A stretch of DNA of 64,000 nucleotides from Vibrio sp. YMD68 (lineage in GTDB: Bacteria; Pseudomonadota; Gammaproteobacteria; Enterobacterales; Vibrionaceae). A program made the position numbers and the translations under genes. The DNA is taken from contig NZ_CP124614.1 in the NCBI RefSeq assembly GCF_029958905.1, forward strand, positions 310,001 to 374,000. The letters run 5' to 3'. The notes below the pieces were generated by a model. The model was not told the origin of the DNA, ran no database searches, and saw nothing but the letters and a program-made list of their open reading frames with translations. Positions 40,205-51,290 of the stretch are shown piece by piece (positions within the stretch are counted from its first letter, which is position 1; the number at the start of each line of letters is the position of its first letter).

Positions 40205-41140
40205 ATGAAAGTAGCCGTAATTGGTGCCGCTGGTGGCATTGGCCAAGCTTTAGCCCTTCTTCTTAAAAACCGCCTTCCAGCGGGTTCTGACTTAGCTTTG
40301 TATGACATTGCTCCTGTTACACCAGGAGTTGCCGCGGATCTGAGCCATATACCGACACCTGTTTCTATTAAAGGATATTCAGGTGAAGATCCGACACCAG
40401 CATTAGAAGGGGCTGACGTTGTCCTAATTTCTGCGGGTGTGGCTCGTAAGCCAGGTATGGATCGCGCGGATCTATTTAATGTCAACGCAGGGATTGTAAA
40501 ATCGCTGGCGGAAAAAATTGCGGTAACCTGCCCAACAGCTTGTGTCGGTATCATCACCAATCCGGTAAATACCACAGTGCCAATTGCTGCTGAAGTTCTA
40601 AAGAAAGCGGGTGTTTATGACAAGCGTAAATTGTTCGGTGTCACCACGCTTGATGTTATTCGAAGTGAAACTTTTGTTGCGGCATTGAAAGATAAAGATC
40701 CTAGCGATGTTCGTGTCCCTGTTATTGGCGGTCACTCAGGCGTAACCATTCTTCCTCTCTTGTCTCAAGTTGAAGGTGTGGAATTTACTGCTGAGGAAGT
40801 TGAAGCATTAACTAAGCGTATTCAAAATGCAGGTACTGAAGTTGTAGAAGCGAAAGCGGGTGGCGGTAGTGCAACCCTTTCTATGGGACAAGCAGCGTGT
40901 CGCTTTGGCCTAGCGCTTGTAAAAGCACTTCAGGGTGATGAGTCTGTTATTGAATGTGCCTATGTTGAAGGCTCAGGTGAACATGCTCCATTCTTTGCTC
41001 AACCAGTTAAGCTTGGTAAAGATGGCGCAGAAGCTATTTTAAGCTACGGTGAATTGAGCGATTATGAAAAATCGGCTCTAGACGGTATGCTCGAAACGCT
41101 AAATGGTGATATTGAGATTGGTATCGAGTTTGCTAAGTAA
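40205..41140 (+). CDS. mdh: Malate dehydrogenase
   Basis: 311 residues. NAD site [16 protein letters not shown] at the N-terminus, substrate arginines in [10 protein letters not shown] and the catalytic His in [10 protein letters not shown]. It interconverts malate and oxaloacetate in the TCA cycle. Single gene with terminator, divergent from argR. Confidence 0.98.
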   Translation: MKVAVIGAAGGIGQALALLLKNRLPAGSDLALYDIAPVTPGVAADLSHIPTPVSIKGYSGEDPTPALEGADVVLISAGVARKPGMDRADLFNVNAGIVKSLAEKIAVTCPTACVGIITNPVNTTVPIAAEVLKKAGVYDKRKLFGVTTLDVIRSETFVAALKDKDPSDVRVPVIGGHSGVTILPLLSQVEGVEFTAEEVEALTKRIQNAGTEVVEAKAGGGSATLSMGQAACRFGLALVKALQGDESVIECAYVEGSGEHAPFFAQPVKLGKDGAEAILSYGELSDYEKSALDGMLETLNGDIEIGIEFAK

Positions 41141-41188
41141 ATAAGTAAGCCCGTAAGTAACTATCACATCATTTGATCATCACTGATG

Positions 41189-41215
41189 AAGCCGACCATT
41201 ATGGTCGGCTTTTTT
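41189..41215 (+). terminator. Intrinsic terminator after mdh
   Basis: GCCGACC / GGTCGGC stem, 5-nt loop, then six T. Confidence 0.95.
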
Positions 41216-41300
41216 GATCCTGGAACTTAATTCATCCGTATCTATTCTTGTAATACTAATCGCAGTCAGTAAGTGGATAGCAATAGCGGAGGAAAAATAT

Positions 41301-41492
41301 ATGGCCAGCGTACAAAAAGGTATGAATGTCGAGTATTTGGGACGTCTAGGAAAAATCTTAGTTATTGATGAACAAGAACAATATGCGTTAGTAGAGACAT
41401 ATAACGAACATGAGCAGTATGCCGTGCCAATGGAAGAGCTAGAAGAAATTGAAGCACATTTACCGCTATCTCTAGAAGCAAGTCGATACTAA
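41301..41492 (+). CDS. Small conserved-looking protein of unknown function (63 residues)
   Basis: 63 residues, acidic. GGAGG 8 nt before the ATG makes 41301 the clear start, although the frame is open further upstream through the mdh terminator. The N-terminal half (QKGMNVEYLGRLGKILVID) looks like a small SH3/KOW-like beta barrel, and the second half is Glu-rich. It lies between two terminators, so it has its own transcription unit. I do not recognise the family. Confidence 0.8.
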   Translation: MASVQKGMNVEYLGRLGKILVIDEQEQYALVETYNEHEQYAVPMEELEEIEAHLPLSLEASRY

Positions 41493-41523
41493 ATCATCTT
41501 CTGAGTGGATATACGCCCTAAAA

Positions 41524-41549
41524 CAAAAGAGCCCGCAGGCTCTTTTGTG
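41524..41549. terminator. Bidirectional terminator between the small gene and ispB
   Basis: CAAAAGAGCC / GGCTCTTTTG, perfect 10-bp stem with a CGCA loop; A and T runs within the arms serve both directions. Confidence 0.9.
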
Positions 41550-41599
41550 ACTGATCATGTTTGTGACTGATTATGAAAATGTTCGAGGCAAGAGTCTGC

Positions 41600-42571
41600 T
41601 TATTTAGTGCGCTTAACAGCAAGATGAGCCAACGCAATTAATGCCTTCTTATAATCAGACTCTGGCAGTATAGAGAGTTGCTCGATGGCTTTGTCTGCTT
41701 CTTCTAGTGCTTTACTTGTCGTATAGTCTAAGGATCCACTTTGATCCATTGCAGCAAGGATTTCATCAAGACGGTCCATGCCATTCGAATGCTCAATGGC
41801 ATCGCGTATCATCGCTGCCTGCTGGTCGTTGCCGTGACGCATAGCGTGGAGTAGTGGAAGGGTCGGTTTCCCTTCAGCTAGGTCATCGCCTACATTCTTA
41901 CCCATCTCTTTACCATCAGAGGCGTAGTCCATCACATCGTCAATCAATTGGAAGGCCGTACCTAGGTATTTACCATAATTTTGTAGCGCTACTTCTACTT
42001 CCTTTGGTGCATCATTTAAAATGGCCCCAATTTGGGTTGCCGCTTCAAAAAGGCGGGCGGTCTTTGAGTAGATAACTTGCATGTAGCTTTCTTCAGTGGT
42101 GTTAGGATCATTACAATTCATTAATTGCTGAACTTCACCTTCTGAGATGACATTAACAGAGTCACTCATTAATTCGAGGATCCTTAACGATCCTAGCTTG
42201 GTCATCATTTGAAATGATCGAGTGTAGATGTAGTCACCAACCAAAACACTCGCCGCATTACCAAATGCCGCGTTTGCCGTTTCTTTACCGCGTCTCATGT
42301 CTGATTCATCGACAACATCATCATGCAGCAAGGTTGCCGTGTGGATAAACTCAATGAACGCTGCAGCGGTCGTATGAGCTTCTCCTTGGTAGCCTAAGGC
42401 GCGTGCTGACAAAATCGCCAACATTGGTCGTAAACGTTTCCCACCACCACTGACGATATAAAAACCAAGCTGGTTGATTAAAGATACATCAGAGTTGAGT
42501 TGGGCTTGAATTGTTTCATTAACTTTTGCCATGTCGTCGGCAGTAAGCGCTTGGATAGCTTTAAAATCCAT
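41600..42571 (-). CDS. ispB: Octaprenyl diphosphate synthase IspB
   Basis: 323 residues from MDFKAIQAL, same length as the E. coli enzyme; 22 earlier codons are open but not family-like. The two Asp-rich motifs are LLHDDVVDESDMRRG and LIDDVMDYASD. It makes the polyprenyl side chain of ubiquinone. Divergent from rplU. Confidence 0.96.
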   Translation of the reverse strand: MDFKAIQALTADDMAKVNETIQAQLNSDVSLINQLGFYIVSGGGKRLRPMLAILSARALGYQGEAHTTAAAFIEFIHTATLLHDDVVDESDMRRGKETANAAFGNAASVLVGDYIYTRSFQMMTKLGSLRILELMSDSVNVISEGEVQQLMNCNDPNTTEESYMQVIYSKTARLFEAATQIGAILNDAPKEVEVALQNYGKYLGTAFQLIDDVMDYASDGKEMGKNVGDDLAEGKPTLPLLHAMRHGNDQQAAMIRDAIEHSNGMDRLDEILAAMDQSGSLDYTTSKALEEADKAIEQLSILPESDYKKALIALAHLAVKRTK

Positions 42572-42728
42572 TATAAATCCGGCTGAGGTTAGACCCTGTA
42601 AGGTGTTCTTATCTTCTTTAGTAGTCGAATAATACACTAAAAAACGTTGATTAATACATGACTAAAGGGCATGATTGCCGCACTTTTCTTTGGCGATTAG
42701 CTTTTCGCCAATTTTTTATAAATATGGC

Positions 42729-42757
42729 TTGTCATAGCCGCATGATTCCCGTAGAAT
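42729..42757 (+). promoter_or_regulatory. Promoter of rplU-rpmA
   Basis: TTGTCA, 17-bp spacer, TAGAAT, then a GC-rich discriminator (CTGCGCCC) typical of growth-rate-controlled promoters. Confidence 0.8.
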
Positions 42758-42780
42758 CTGCGCCCTATTGATTAGTTTAG

Positions 42781-42821
42781 CGCACACCCGAGTTGTACAA
42801 ATAACAACCAAAGGCTGTGCG
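42781..42821 (+). promoter_or_regulatory. Structured 5' leader of rplU
   Basis: An outer stem CGCACA / TGTGCG encloses an inner stem GTTGT / ACAAC with a 7-nt loop; it ends about 18 nt before the L21 start. Possible autoregulatory element, not shown. Confidence 0.5.
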
Positions 42822-42839
42822 GAAAAAGCGGAGTAAAAT

Positions 42840-43151
42840 ATGTACGCTGTTTTCCAATCTGGTGGCAAACAACACCGAGTTAGCGAAGGTCAAACCCTTC
42901 GTTTAGAGAAATTAGACGTTGAAACTGGTGCAACTGTAGAATTTGATAAAGTTCTTCTTGTTGCTAACGGCGAAGAAATCGCTGTTGGTGCACCTCTTGT
43001 TGAAGGTGGCAAAGTGACTGCGGAAGTAGTACAACACGGTCGTGGCGATAAAGTTAAAATCGTTAAGTTCCGTCGTCGTAAGCACTCTCGTAAAGAGCAA
43101 GGTCACCGTCAGTGGTTCACGGAAGTGAAAATCACTGGTATTAACGCTTAA
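42840..43151 (+). CDS. rplU: 50S ribosomal protein L21
   Basis: 103 residues, [14 protein letters not shown] start and [16 protein letters not shown] near the C-terminus, standard for L21. Binds 23S rRNA. Followed after 19 nt by rpmA. Confidence 0.98.
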   Translation: MYAVFQSGGKQHRVSEGQTLRLEKLDVETGATVEFDKVLLVANGEEIAVGAPLVEGGKVTAEVVQHGRGDKVKIVKFRRRKHSRKEQGHRQWFTEVKITGINA

Positions 43152-43170
43152 GTATTAGGAGAGTTTAACA

Positions 43171-43428
43171 ATGGCACATAAAAAAGCTGGTGGTTCTACT
43201 AATAACGGCCGCGATTCAGAAAGCAAACGTCTTGGTGTTAAGCGTTTCGGTGGTGAATCTGTTCTTGCAGGTAACATCATCGTTCGTCAACGTGGTACTA
43301 AGTTCCACGCTGGCACTAACGTTGGTATCGGTAAAGACCATACTCTTTTCGCTCTTACTGAAGGTAAAGTGAAATTTGAAGTAAAAGGTCCTAAAAACCG
43401 TAAATTCGTTAGCATCGAAGGCGAGTAA
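43171..43428 (+). CDS. rpmA: 50S ribosomal protein L27
   Basis: 85 residues. [19 protein letters not shown] start is the gammaproteobacterial form whose N-terminus reaches the peptidyl-transferase centre; no Firmicutes-type N-terminal extension. Ended by an intrinsic terminator. Confidence 0.98.
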   Translation: MAHKKAGGSTNNGRDSESKRLGVKRFGGESVLAGNIIVRQRGTKFHAGTNVGIGKDHTLFALTEGKVKFEVKGPKNRKFVSIEGE

Positions 43429-43470
43429 TTAAGCGTTTGCTTAGTTTCTATTAGCTTTCAAGCTGAATTT

Positions 43471-43500
43471 AAAAGCCCTGCCAATTCGGCGGGGTTTTTT
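43471..43500 (+). terminator. Terminator after rpmA
   Basis: GCCCTGCC / GGCGGGGT stem with G-U pairs, 5-nt loop, then six T. Confidence 0.88.
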
Positions 43501-43590
43501 ATTTATAGACGTTACATCCTAGACCCTAATAATCACTGGGATTTATGATCTAACGTCTACTAGACTAGTAGTGATTTCCCACGTGCATGA

Positions 43591-44778
<1,188 letters not shown>

Positions 44779-44813
44779 CCTGAGTTAATTCTTTATCGTT
44801 AGATACAGAACCG

Positions 44814-44848
44814 AAAACCGCAATGCTGTCAGGCTTTGCGGTTTTTTT
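44814..44848 (+). terminator. Intrinsic terminator after cgtA
   Basis: AAAACCGCAA / TTGCGGTTTT stem, 12-nt loop, ending in a run of T. Confidence 0.92.
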
Positions 44849-44920
44849 GTGTCTAAATCATGTCGGTTAGTATGAATATTTGGCACTATAGCGATTCAAA
44901 TCGTATTTTGGATAGGACTC

Positions 44921-45688
44921 ATGGACGAACACCAACGAGCTGTCTCAAGGCTTATTGCTCAAGCTGGACAAATGTTATTGGCGCATGGTGCTGAAAGCAC
45001 ACTAGTTGGAAGCATCACACATAGAATTGGTATCGCGGCAGGCATGGATGAAGTCGAAGTTTCGCTATCGGCTAGCTCTTTAGTGGTGACAACCGTCTAT
45101 CAAGATCACTGCATTACCACCGCGAGGCGAAGCCCTGACAAAGGGATTAATATGCGGGTGATTACTCAGATCCAACGTATTTGTATCATGCTTGAAAAAG
45201 GGATCGTTGATTGCGATCTTGCTCAAATGAAGCTTAATGACATCACCCCAGAGCGTTATAATCGCTGGTTGGTTGTGGTGATGATTGGTTTATCTTGTGC
45301 TTCATTCAGTCGTTTAGCTGGTGGGGACTGGGCGGTATTTATCATGACTTTTATCGCTTCCTCGGTGGGAATGATCGTTCGGCAAGAGATTGGCCACCGT
45401 CACTTTAACCCTATGGTTAACTTTTCTGCGACTGCCTTTGTGACAACGATTATTTCAGCCCAAGCCGTTTCCTTTTCTATTGGAAATCACCCTACTATTG
45501 TGATGGCATCATCAGTATTAATGCTGGTTCCAGGGTTTCCATTGATCAATTCGGTTGCCGATATGATCAAAGGCTACATCAATATGGGGATCGCACGATT
45601 TGTCATGGCCAGCCTATTGACGTTAGCAACGTGCCTAGGGATTGTTGCTGCGATGAGTGTCATGGATGTTTGGGGGTGGGGTTTATGA
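44921..45688 (+). CDS. yjjP: ThrE-like exporter, N-terminal half (YjjP family)
   Basis: 255 residues, DUF1212/ThrE N-terminal domain: a cytoplasmic first part ([24 protein letters not shown]) and about five membrane segments after residue 115. Members export threonine/serine in Corynebacterium (ThrE) and dicarboxylates in E. coli (YjjPB); the substrate here is not determined. Its stop overlaps the next start (ATGA), so the halves are coupled. Confidence 0.88.
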   Translation: MDEHQRAVSRLIAQAGQMLLAHGAESTLVGSITHRIGIAAGMDEVEVSLSASSLVVTTVYQDHCITTARRSPDKGINMRVITQIQRICIMLEKGIVDCDLAQMKLNDITPERYNRWLVVVMIGLSCASFSRLAGGDWAVFIMTFIASSVGMIVRQEIGHRHFNPMVNFSATAFVTTIISAQAVSFSIGNHPTIVMASSVLMLVPGFPLINSVADMIKGYINMGIARFVMASLLTLATCLGIVAAMSVMDVWGWGL

Positions 45689-46182
45689 TGACGGGGGTTA
45701 TGGTGACTGAAAGCATGATGACGCTTTTATTAGGTTTAGCAAATGACATGCTATTTGCGGCCATTCCTGCTGTTGGGTTTGCTCTTGTATTTAATGTTCC
45801 GCAAAGAGCATTAGGCTATTGTGCGTTAGGTGGCGCAATAGGCCATGGTTCACGTTATCTCATGATGCATTTTGGTGTCCCTATTGAGTGGGCCACTTTT
45901 TTTGCCGCAACGCTGGTAGGCATGATCGGTGTTCATTGGTCTCACCGATTTTTAGCTCACCCAAAAGTGTTTACGGTCGCTGCTATGATTCCAATGGTTC
46001 CGGGTGTTTTTGCCTTTAAAGCCATGATAGCCATCGTGGAAATGAACCAATTGGGTTACTCCCCTGAACTTGTGGCCGTCCTGTTTGATAACTTTTTGAA
46101 AGCGATGTTTATTATCGCTGGGCTCGCGATTGGATTAGCGATGCCAGGCCTGTTATTCTACCGTCGTAAACCCATTGTATAG
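45685..46182 (+). CDS. yjjB: ThrE-like exporter, C-terminal half (YjjB family)
   Basis: 165 residues from the ATG at 45685 overlapping the previous stop. About five membrane segments, with the [16 protein letters not shown] motif conserved in this family. Forms the exporter with the preceding protein; in actinobacteria both halves are one chain. Confidence 0.87.
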   Translation: MMTGVMVTESMMTLLLGLANDMLFAAIPAVGFALVFNVPQRALGYCALGGAIGHGSRYLMMHFGVPIEWATFFAATLVGMIGVHWSHRFLAHPKVFTVAAMIPMVPGVFAFKAMIAIVEMNQLGYSPELVAVLFDNFLKAMFIIAGLAIGLAMPGLLFYRRKPIV

Positions 46183-46203
46183 CAAACATTTAGGAACAAA
46201 GAG

Positions 46204-46692
46204 ATGATCATTAGTATGATTGCCGCGATGGCTGACGATCGAGTTATTGGCAAAGATAATCAAATGCCTTGGCATTTACCTGCAGACTTCGCCTGGTTCA
46301 AGCGCAGCACTTTGGGAAAGCCGGTCGTCATGGGAAGAAAGACCTATGATTCCATTGGACGTCCATTACCGGGCAGGCAGAATATCGTGATCAGTCGAGA
46401 TGAAAGTTTGTCCATTGAAGGGGTCGCCACGGTCACTTCGATTGAAGAAGCCTTGAAACAAGCCGGTGACGTTGATGAAGTGATGATCATCGGCGGTGGG
46501 GCCATCTATAGTGCGTGTCTGCCTATGGCAACGAAACTATACGTGACCTTTATTGATGCAAAAATTGAAGGCGATACTCAATTTCCTAGCTGGGGATCGG
46601 ATTTTGAAGAAGGCTATGTCGAGCATTACACGGCTGACGAAAAAAATGCGTACGATATGAAATTTACAGTGTTAGAGCGAACGGTCTCGTAA
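46204..46692 (+). CDS. folA: Dihydrofolate reductase
   Basis: 162 residues. MIAAMADDRVIGKDNQMPWHLPADFAWFK region with the catalytic acid Asp28, GRKTYDSIG cofactor motif and EVMIIGGGAIY. It reduces dihydrofolate and is the trimethoprim target. Only 21 bp after yjjB, so probably transcribed with it. Confidence 0.97.
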   Translation: MIISMIAAMADDRVIGKDNQMPWHLPADFAWFKRSTLGKPVVMGRKTYDSIGRPLPGRQNIVISRDESLSIEGVATVTSIEEALKQAGDVDEVMIIGGGAIYSACLPMATKLYVTFIDAKIEGDTQFPSWGSDFEEGYVEHYTADEKNAYDMKFTVLERTVS

Positions 46693-46706
46693 TAGCCATT
46701 GTAGTA

Positions 46707-46742
46707 AATAGCCTAACTCTTTGTTTAGGCTATTATATTTTT
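46707..46742. terminator. Terminator between folA and apaH
   Basis: AATAGCCTAA / TTAGGCTATT stem followed by a T-rich stretch, between convergent genes. Confidence 0.85.
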
Positions 46743-46784
46743 AATCATTTTCACTCATTTTTCTCATTTTCCATTAGTTGATAG

Positions 46785-47612
46785 CTAATGGTTTAGTCTT
46801 TTAAGAGCTGGTTGCTCAAAATACTGTTTATCTTCCCAGCGTAACATGGTTAAACTTCCTCCCCACACGCAACCCGTATCCAGACCAATCACCTTCGAAT
46901 CACTATATCCTTCTAAAGCGGCCCAGTGGCCAAAGATAATGGTTTTGTTGATATCGACTCGGCTACTTAACTTAAACCATGGGATTAACTCGTTATTACA
47001 GCTTTGATCTGAAGGGCTTGGGGGGAGTTTGCATGCCATGTCTAGGCTTGCATCTGAAAAGCAATAGCGCATTCTTGTGAGAGAATTAATGCTGTAGCGA
47101 TAACGCTCGATCCCTTGTAAATCGGGTCGCCATAGTGATGGGGTGTTACTGTACATATTTTCAATCAGCCATGGCCACTGCTCGCTTTGCAGAATGTTCT
47201 CCACTTCTTTTGCAGAAGCTCTTGCTTGAGCTAAATCCCATTGAGGTGAAATACCAGCATGGGTCATTACAAAGTCTTCATGTTCAGCCAAGAGTGGTTG
47301 GTGTCTTAGCCAGGTAAGAAGTTCTTCTTTATCAGCGGCTTCAAAGATGGGGGCGGTCTTATCTTTGTCTTTAACTCTATGAATACCTAGAGAAACAGCC
47401 AATAAATGCAGATCATGGTTCCCCAGAATAACTTGCGCAGAGGAGCCTAAGCTTTTAATGAACCTGAGTGTCTCAAGAGATTTTGGCCCGCGTGCAACAA
47501 GATCACCCGTAACCCATATGTTATCTGTTTTTGGATCAAAATTAACTTGCTTGAGTAGGCATTGAAACTCATCCAAACAGCCCTGAAGATCACCAACAAT
47601 ATAGGTAGACAC
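46785..47612 (-). CDS. apaH: Diadenosine tetraphosphatase ApaH
   Basis: 275 residues, metallophosphoesterase. Motifs GDLQGC, GDLVARGP, GNHD and the later HWA are all present. It splits Ap4A to 2 ADP and removes Np4A RNA caps. Last gene of the lptD-surA-pdxA-rsmA-apaG-apaH block, 9 nt after apaG. Confidence 0.96.
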   Translation of the reverse strand: MSTYIVGDLQGCLDEFQCLLKQVNFDPKTDNIWVTGDLVARGPKSLETLRFIKSLGSSAQVILGNHDLHLLAVSLGIHRVKDKDKTAPIFEAADKEELLTWLRHQPLLAEHEDFVMTHAGISPQWDLAQARASAKEVENILQSEQWPWLIENMYSNTPSLWRPDLQGIERYRYSINSLTRMRYCFSDASLDMACKLPPSPSDQSCNNELIPWFKLSSRVDINKTIIFGHWAALEGYSDSKVIGLDTGCVWGGSLTMLRWEDKQYFEQPALKRLNH

Positions 47613-47621
47613 AAAGATTCC

Positions 47622-48002
47622 TTAGTTGAGAATATTGGGAATAGCGAGACGAAAAGGGCTAATCTCGGTGGTGAATTTATGACCGTCATGATCGATAAAA
47701 ATATAGTGCCCTTGCATGACGCCGACAGGTGTTTCTATTGTCGTTGCGCTGGTGTAGGTATATTCATCGTTGCTTTTAATCTTTGGCTGCTGACCGACGA
47801 CGCCTTCCCCTTCAATGGACATTTGTTTTCCATTGGCATCGGTAATTAACCAGCGTCGGCTTAACAGTTGGACGGCTTGGGGGCTCAAATTTTTTATCGT
47901 GATGAGGTAAGCGAAAACGTAGTCATCCTTGCTTGGTGTCGATTGCTCTTCTACGTATTTGGTTTGTACTTGAATATTGATATTAGGAATCGGCTCAATC
48001 AT
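47622..48002 (-). CDS. apaG: ApaG protein
   Basis: 126 residues from the ATG at 48002 (GGGAG 5 nt upstream; a GTG two codons earlier is in frame). Immunoglobulin-like ApaG fold with [12 protein letters not shown] and [11 protein letters not shown]. No enzymatic function is established. Between rsmA and apaH. Confidence 0.95.
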   Translation of the reverse strand: MIEPIPNINIQVQTKYVEEQSTPSKDDYVFAYLITIKNLSPQAVQLLSRRWLITDANGKQMSIEGEGVVGQQPKIKSNDEYTYTSATTIETPVGVMQGHYIFIDHDGHKFTTEISPFRLAIPNILN

Positions 48003-48114
48003 GATCACTCCCGATCAGTTTGTGCGCTTATAAAACTCAGCCCCTATCTTTTATATTGGTAAAACTCTTAATGTGTAAAAGTCTTAGTGGTAAAAGACAG
48101 AGGCCAAATAGAGG

Positions 48115-48921
48115 CTATGAATGGTTAGCGTCTAACCAGTTTGCCATACCAACAAACTGCTCTAAAGTTAGATTTTCAGGACGCATACTTGGATTTACCC
48201 CGAGCTCTTCAAGTGTTTCTTTACTCATTAGGCTTTTATAGCAGTTACGTACGGTTTTACGTCGTTGGTTAAACCCTTCACGACATACACGATCAAGCCA
48301 CTTTAAGTTCTTAGCGGGATGAGGAAGAACCTCATAGGGCGTTAGGCGAACCACAGCAGAATCAACTTTAGGTGGTGGAACAAAGGCGGTTGGCGGAACT
48401 TCAAGTACCGGCGTAACTTTACAGTAGTATTGCGCCATGACCGTTAGTCGACCATAGGCTTTGCTGCCAGGGCCTGCCGCTAAACGGTTAACCACTTCTT
48501 TTTGAAGCATAAAGTGCATGTCTTGGATGTCTTTATGAAACTCGAAAAGGTGGAACATCAATGGCGTTGAAATGTTGTAAGGTAAGTTACCAAAAATACG
48601 CAGTTTATTATTGGGTATCACCAATTGCTCGAAGTCGAACTTCATTGCATCGCCTTCGTGAATCGTCAGCTTGTCTGCTAAGTCTGGATGATTACGCAGA
48701 CGTTCAGCAAGATCTCTATCCAATTCTATGACGGTAAATTTATCGACGAGTCTGCCAACAGGCTCGGTAATAGCGCCAAGGCCAGGGCCAATTTCTACTA
48801 GATTCTGACCTGGTAGAGGGTTTATGCCTGAAACAATCCCATCAATAATATAGGGATCGTTTAGGAAGTTTTGACCAAAACGTTTTCTCGCTTTGTGCCC
48901 CAAGTGGACATCATTTCTCAT
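48115..48921 (-). CDS. rsmA: 16S rRNA dimethyladenosine transferase RsmA (KsgA)
   Basis: 268 residues. SAM site [13 protein letters not shown], catalytic NLPYN and substrate-binding region NQRRKT. It dimethylates A1518 and A1519. Its absence confers kasugamycin resistance in other bacteria. 29 nt after pdxA. Confidence 0.97.
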   Translation of the reverse strand: MRNDVHLGHKARKRFGQNFLNDPYIIDGIVSGINPLPGQNLVEIGPGLGAITEPVGRLVDKFTVIELDRDLAERLRNHPDLADKLTIHEGDAMKFDFEQLVIPNNKLRIFGNLPYNISTPLMFHLFEFHKDIQDMHFMLQKEVVNRLAAGPGSKAYGRLTVMAQYYCKVTPVLEVPPTAFVPPPKVDSAVVRLTPYEVLPHPAKNLKWLDRVCREGFNQRRKTVRNCYKSLMSKETLEELGVNPSMRPENLTLEQFVGMANWLDANHS

Positions 48922-48950
48922 ATTTTTCTCGAATTTCGTGCTTTATCGCA

Positions 48951-49943
48951 TCAATTAGGTTGTTTATCGACCAATTCAATCGCGTGAGTCAGTGCTGTTT
49001 TAAAGCTCCCTGTATCCGCATTGCCAGTCCCTGCAAGATCGAGAGCGGTACCGTGATCGACCGATGTTCTTATAAAGGGTAGACCAAGAGTAATGTTTAC
49101 GGAACGGCCAAAACCTTTGTACTTAAGTACAGGGAGAACTTGGTCGTGATACATTCCTAATACCGCATCAGCTTGTTGTAAGTATTTCTCATTGAAGATA
49201 GTGTCGGCAGGCAGTGGCCCAATGACATTAATCCCATCTTCTTGACGAATTTTATTCAGTGTTGGTGTAATGGTTTCTATCTCTTCACGGCCAAGACACC
49301 CATCTTCACCCGCGTGAGGATTTAACCCACAGACATAGATAGATGGATTCTCAATGGCAAATTTTTCAACCAAATCTTGATGAAGAATACGAATGACTTT
49401 TTCAAGCCTCTGCTCTGTCACCGCTTGAGAAACGTAGGCTAAGGGAATGTGTGTCGTTACAAGCGCAACGCGCAACCCTTCCGTCGCCAACATCATCACC
49501 ACAAGAGGGGTATTTGACTTCTCGGCAAAGAACTCGGTATGCCCACTAAAAGCAACACCAGCTCGATTAATCACCCCCTTGTGAACAGGGCCGGTGACAA
49601 TAGCATCAAATTCACCATTCATACAGCCTAAAGCCGCTCTTTCTAGTGTTTTTAATACATAATGGCCATTCGCTTCATTCAGCTTTCCTGCTTCGCATGG
49701 GGCATCAAGTGCGATATGGTCAACAACCAGTGAGCCGGAGTTTTGCGGCTCAATATCGAGAGAGTCGGTGTAATCAATCAGCTGTACATTTATGCCAAGC
49801 TGGTTTGCTCGTTGTTCAATGAGATTCTTGTCGGCACAAACGACGATTTGATGGTTCCAATTTTCTTGTGACAACGCTAAAACGAGATCGGGCCCAATAC
49901 CAGCAGGCTCTCCAGCGGTGACCACGATGCGTTTAATTGTCAT
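48951..49943 (-). CDS. pdxA: 4-hydroxythreonine-4-phosphate dehydrogenase PdxA
   Basis: 330 residues. [10 protein letters not shown] at the N-terminus, metal-binding histidines including HDQVLP, and [13 protein letters not shown] near the C-terminus. A step of the DXP-dependent pyridoxal phosphate route. Its start overlaps the end of surA by 11 nt. Confidence 0.97.
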   Translation of the reverse strand: MTIKRIVVTAGEPAGIGPDLVLALSQENWNHQIVVCADKNLIEQRANQLGINVQLIDYTDSLDIEPQNSGSLVVDHIALDAPCEAGKLNEANGHYVLKTLERAALGCMNGEFDAIVTGPVHKGVINRAGVAFSGHTEFFAEKSNTPLVVMMLATEGLRVALVTTHIPLAYVSQAVTEQRLEKVIRILHQDLVEKFAIENPSIYVCGLNPHAGEDGCLGREEIETITPTLNKIRQEDGINVIGPLPADTIFNEKYLQQADAVLGMYHDQVLPVLKYKGFGRSVNITLGLPFIRTSVDHGTALDLAGTGNADTGSFKTALTHAIELVDKQPN

Positions 49944-51228
49944 CTTGTTCTTCCTCTACTACTTCAACAAAGGCACTGGCACGTAACTCTTGGACCCAAG
50001 CGCTGGCTTCTTCATTAAACTTACGGTTAAACAAAATGCCATAGGCTTTATTTTTTAAAGCCGAATCGGTTCTGTCCACTTCACGGCGATCAATTACCTC
50101 AACAATATGCCAGCCATGAACGGTTTTGAAGGGTTCACTGATTTGCCCGACGGGAAGCGTTTCAACCTGATACTTAAACTCCGGCACATACAGATCTGGA
50201 GTTTGATAGCCTAATTCACCATCTTGTACCGCAGATCCTGGATCTTGACTGTATTGCTGAGCCAGTTCTCCAAATGTCGCTTCTCCAGCCGCGACTTTTC
50301 TAGTGATTTCTAAAAGATCTCGTTGCACACCTTCATCGCTCAAAATCACGGTCGGTTTAATCAAAATATGGCGCGCATTGACTTCAGTCACCGCGACAAC
50401 TTCTAGACCTTTTACATCATCAATTTTTAATATGTGGAAACCGATACCGCTGCGGAACGGCCCAATGATGCTGCCCTTGTTTTGCAGTTTTATTTGATCA
50501 GCAAAAATCGTTGGCATCTCTTCCTTGCGCATCCAACCCCAATCGCCGCCTTCTAGCGCTTTCGGGCCTTTTGAATAGGTGTAGGCCATGGTTTTAAAAT
50601 CGGCACCATCTTGTAACTGCTGAACCAATTCATTGGCTTGCTTTTCTAGCTCTGATTTTTCTTGATCGTCATTGAAACGAAGCTGAATATGGCTCACTTG
50701 ATACTGAACTGTGGCATTGGTTTCTTGCGCTAAAATATCCGCCAGGTTATCCACTTCTGCAGGAAGAATGTTAATGCGACGTCGTACGAGTGCATTTCGT
50801 GCCTCACTAGCGGCGATCTCTTTTCGTACTTGTTCACGAAAGGCCGCGTAAGTGAGCCCTTCAGCCGTCACTGATGCCGTCAGCTCTTCAATGCTTTGTT
50901 GGTTATTCTTTGCGATATCCGCAATCGCTTCATTGAGGCGGTTGTCATCAATACGCACACCAAGACGTTCTGCTTCTTGCTGTTGAATGGTATCAATGAT
51001 CAGTTTTTCTAATACCTGCTCGCGCAAAATGTCTTCAGTGGGAAGGGCTTGTTTGTTCTCTTTAGCGTTGGCTTTGAGAGTTTTAAAAGCGGTATCAATA
51101 TCGCTTTGCAGTACCACACCTTCGTTGACAATAACGGCAATTTTATCCAGTGCCACAGGCTCTGCAATTACACTTGCTGCACTCAAACTAGTGATGGTGC
51201 CTAGCAGGATCTGTTTCCACAGTTTCAT
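49933..51228 (-). CDS. surA: Periplasmic peptidyl-prolyl isomerase chaperone SurA
   Basis: 431 residues. Signal peptide 1-22 (ends SVIA), N-terminal chaperone region, two parvulin domains (about 170-270 and 280-385) and a short C-terminal helix. It escorts outer membrane proteins, among them LptD encoded 62 nt upstream. Confidence 0.96.
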   Translation of the reverse strand: MKLWKQILLGTITSLSAASVIAEPVALDKIAVIVNEGVVLQSDIDTAFKTLKANAKENKQALPTEDILREQVLEKLIIDTIQQQEAERLGVRIDDNRLNEAIADIAKNNQQSIEELTASVTAEGLTYAAFREQVRKEIAASEARNALVRRRINILPAEVDNLADILAQETNATVQYQVSHIQLRFNDDQEKSELEKQANELVQQLQDGADFKTMAYTYSKGPKALEGGDWGWMRKEEMPTIFADQIKLQNKGSIIGPFRSGIGFHILKIDDVKGLEVVAVTEVNARHILIKPTVILSDEGVQRDLLEITRKVAAGEATFGELAQQYSQDPGSAVQDGELGYQTPDLYVPEFKYQVETLPVGQISEPFKTVHGWHIVEVIDRREVDRTDSALKNKAYGILFNRKFNEEASAWVQELRASAFVEVVEEEQDDN

Positions 51229-51290
51229 TTTCTTTCCTATAAATCAGTATGGGTTAGCAGCAAGGTTAACCAGGCTGCTAAAAGTCAAAA

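Noticed and set aside
41214..41300. Longer start for the small gene after mdh
   Set aside because: The upstream extension begins inside the mdh terminator; GGAGG before 41301 marks the true start.
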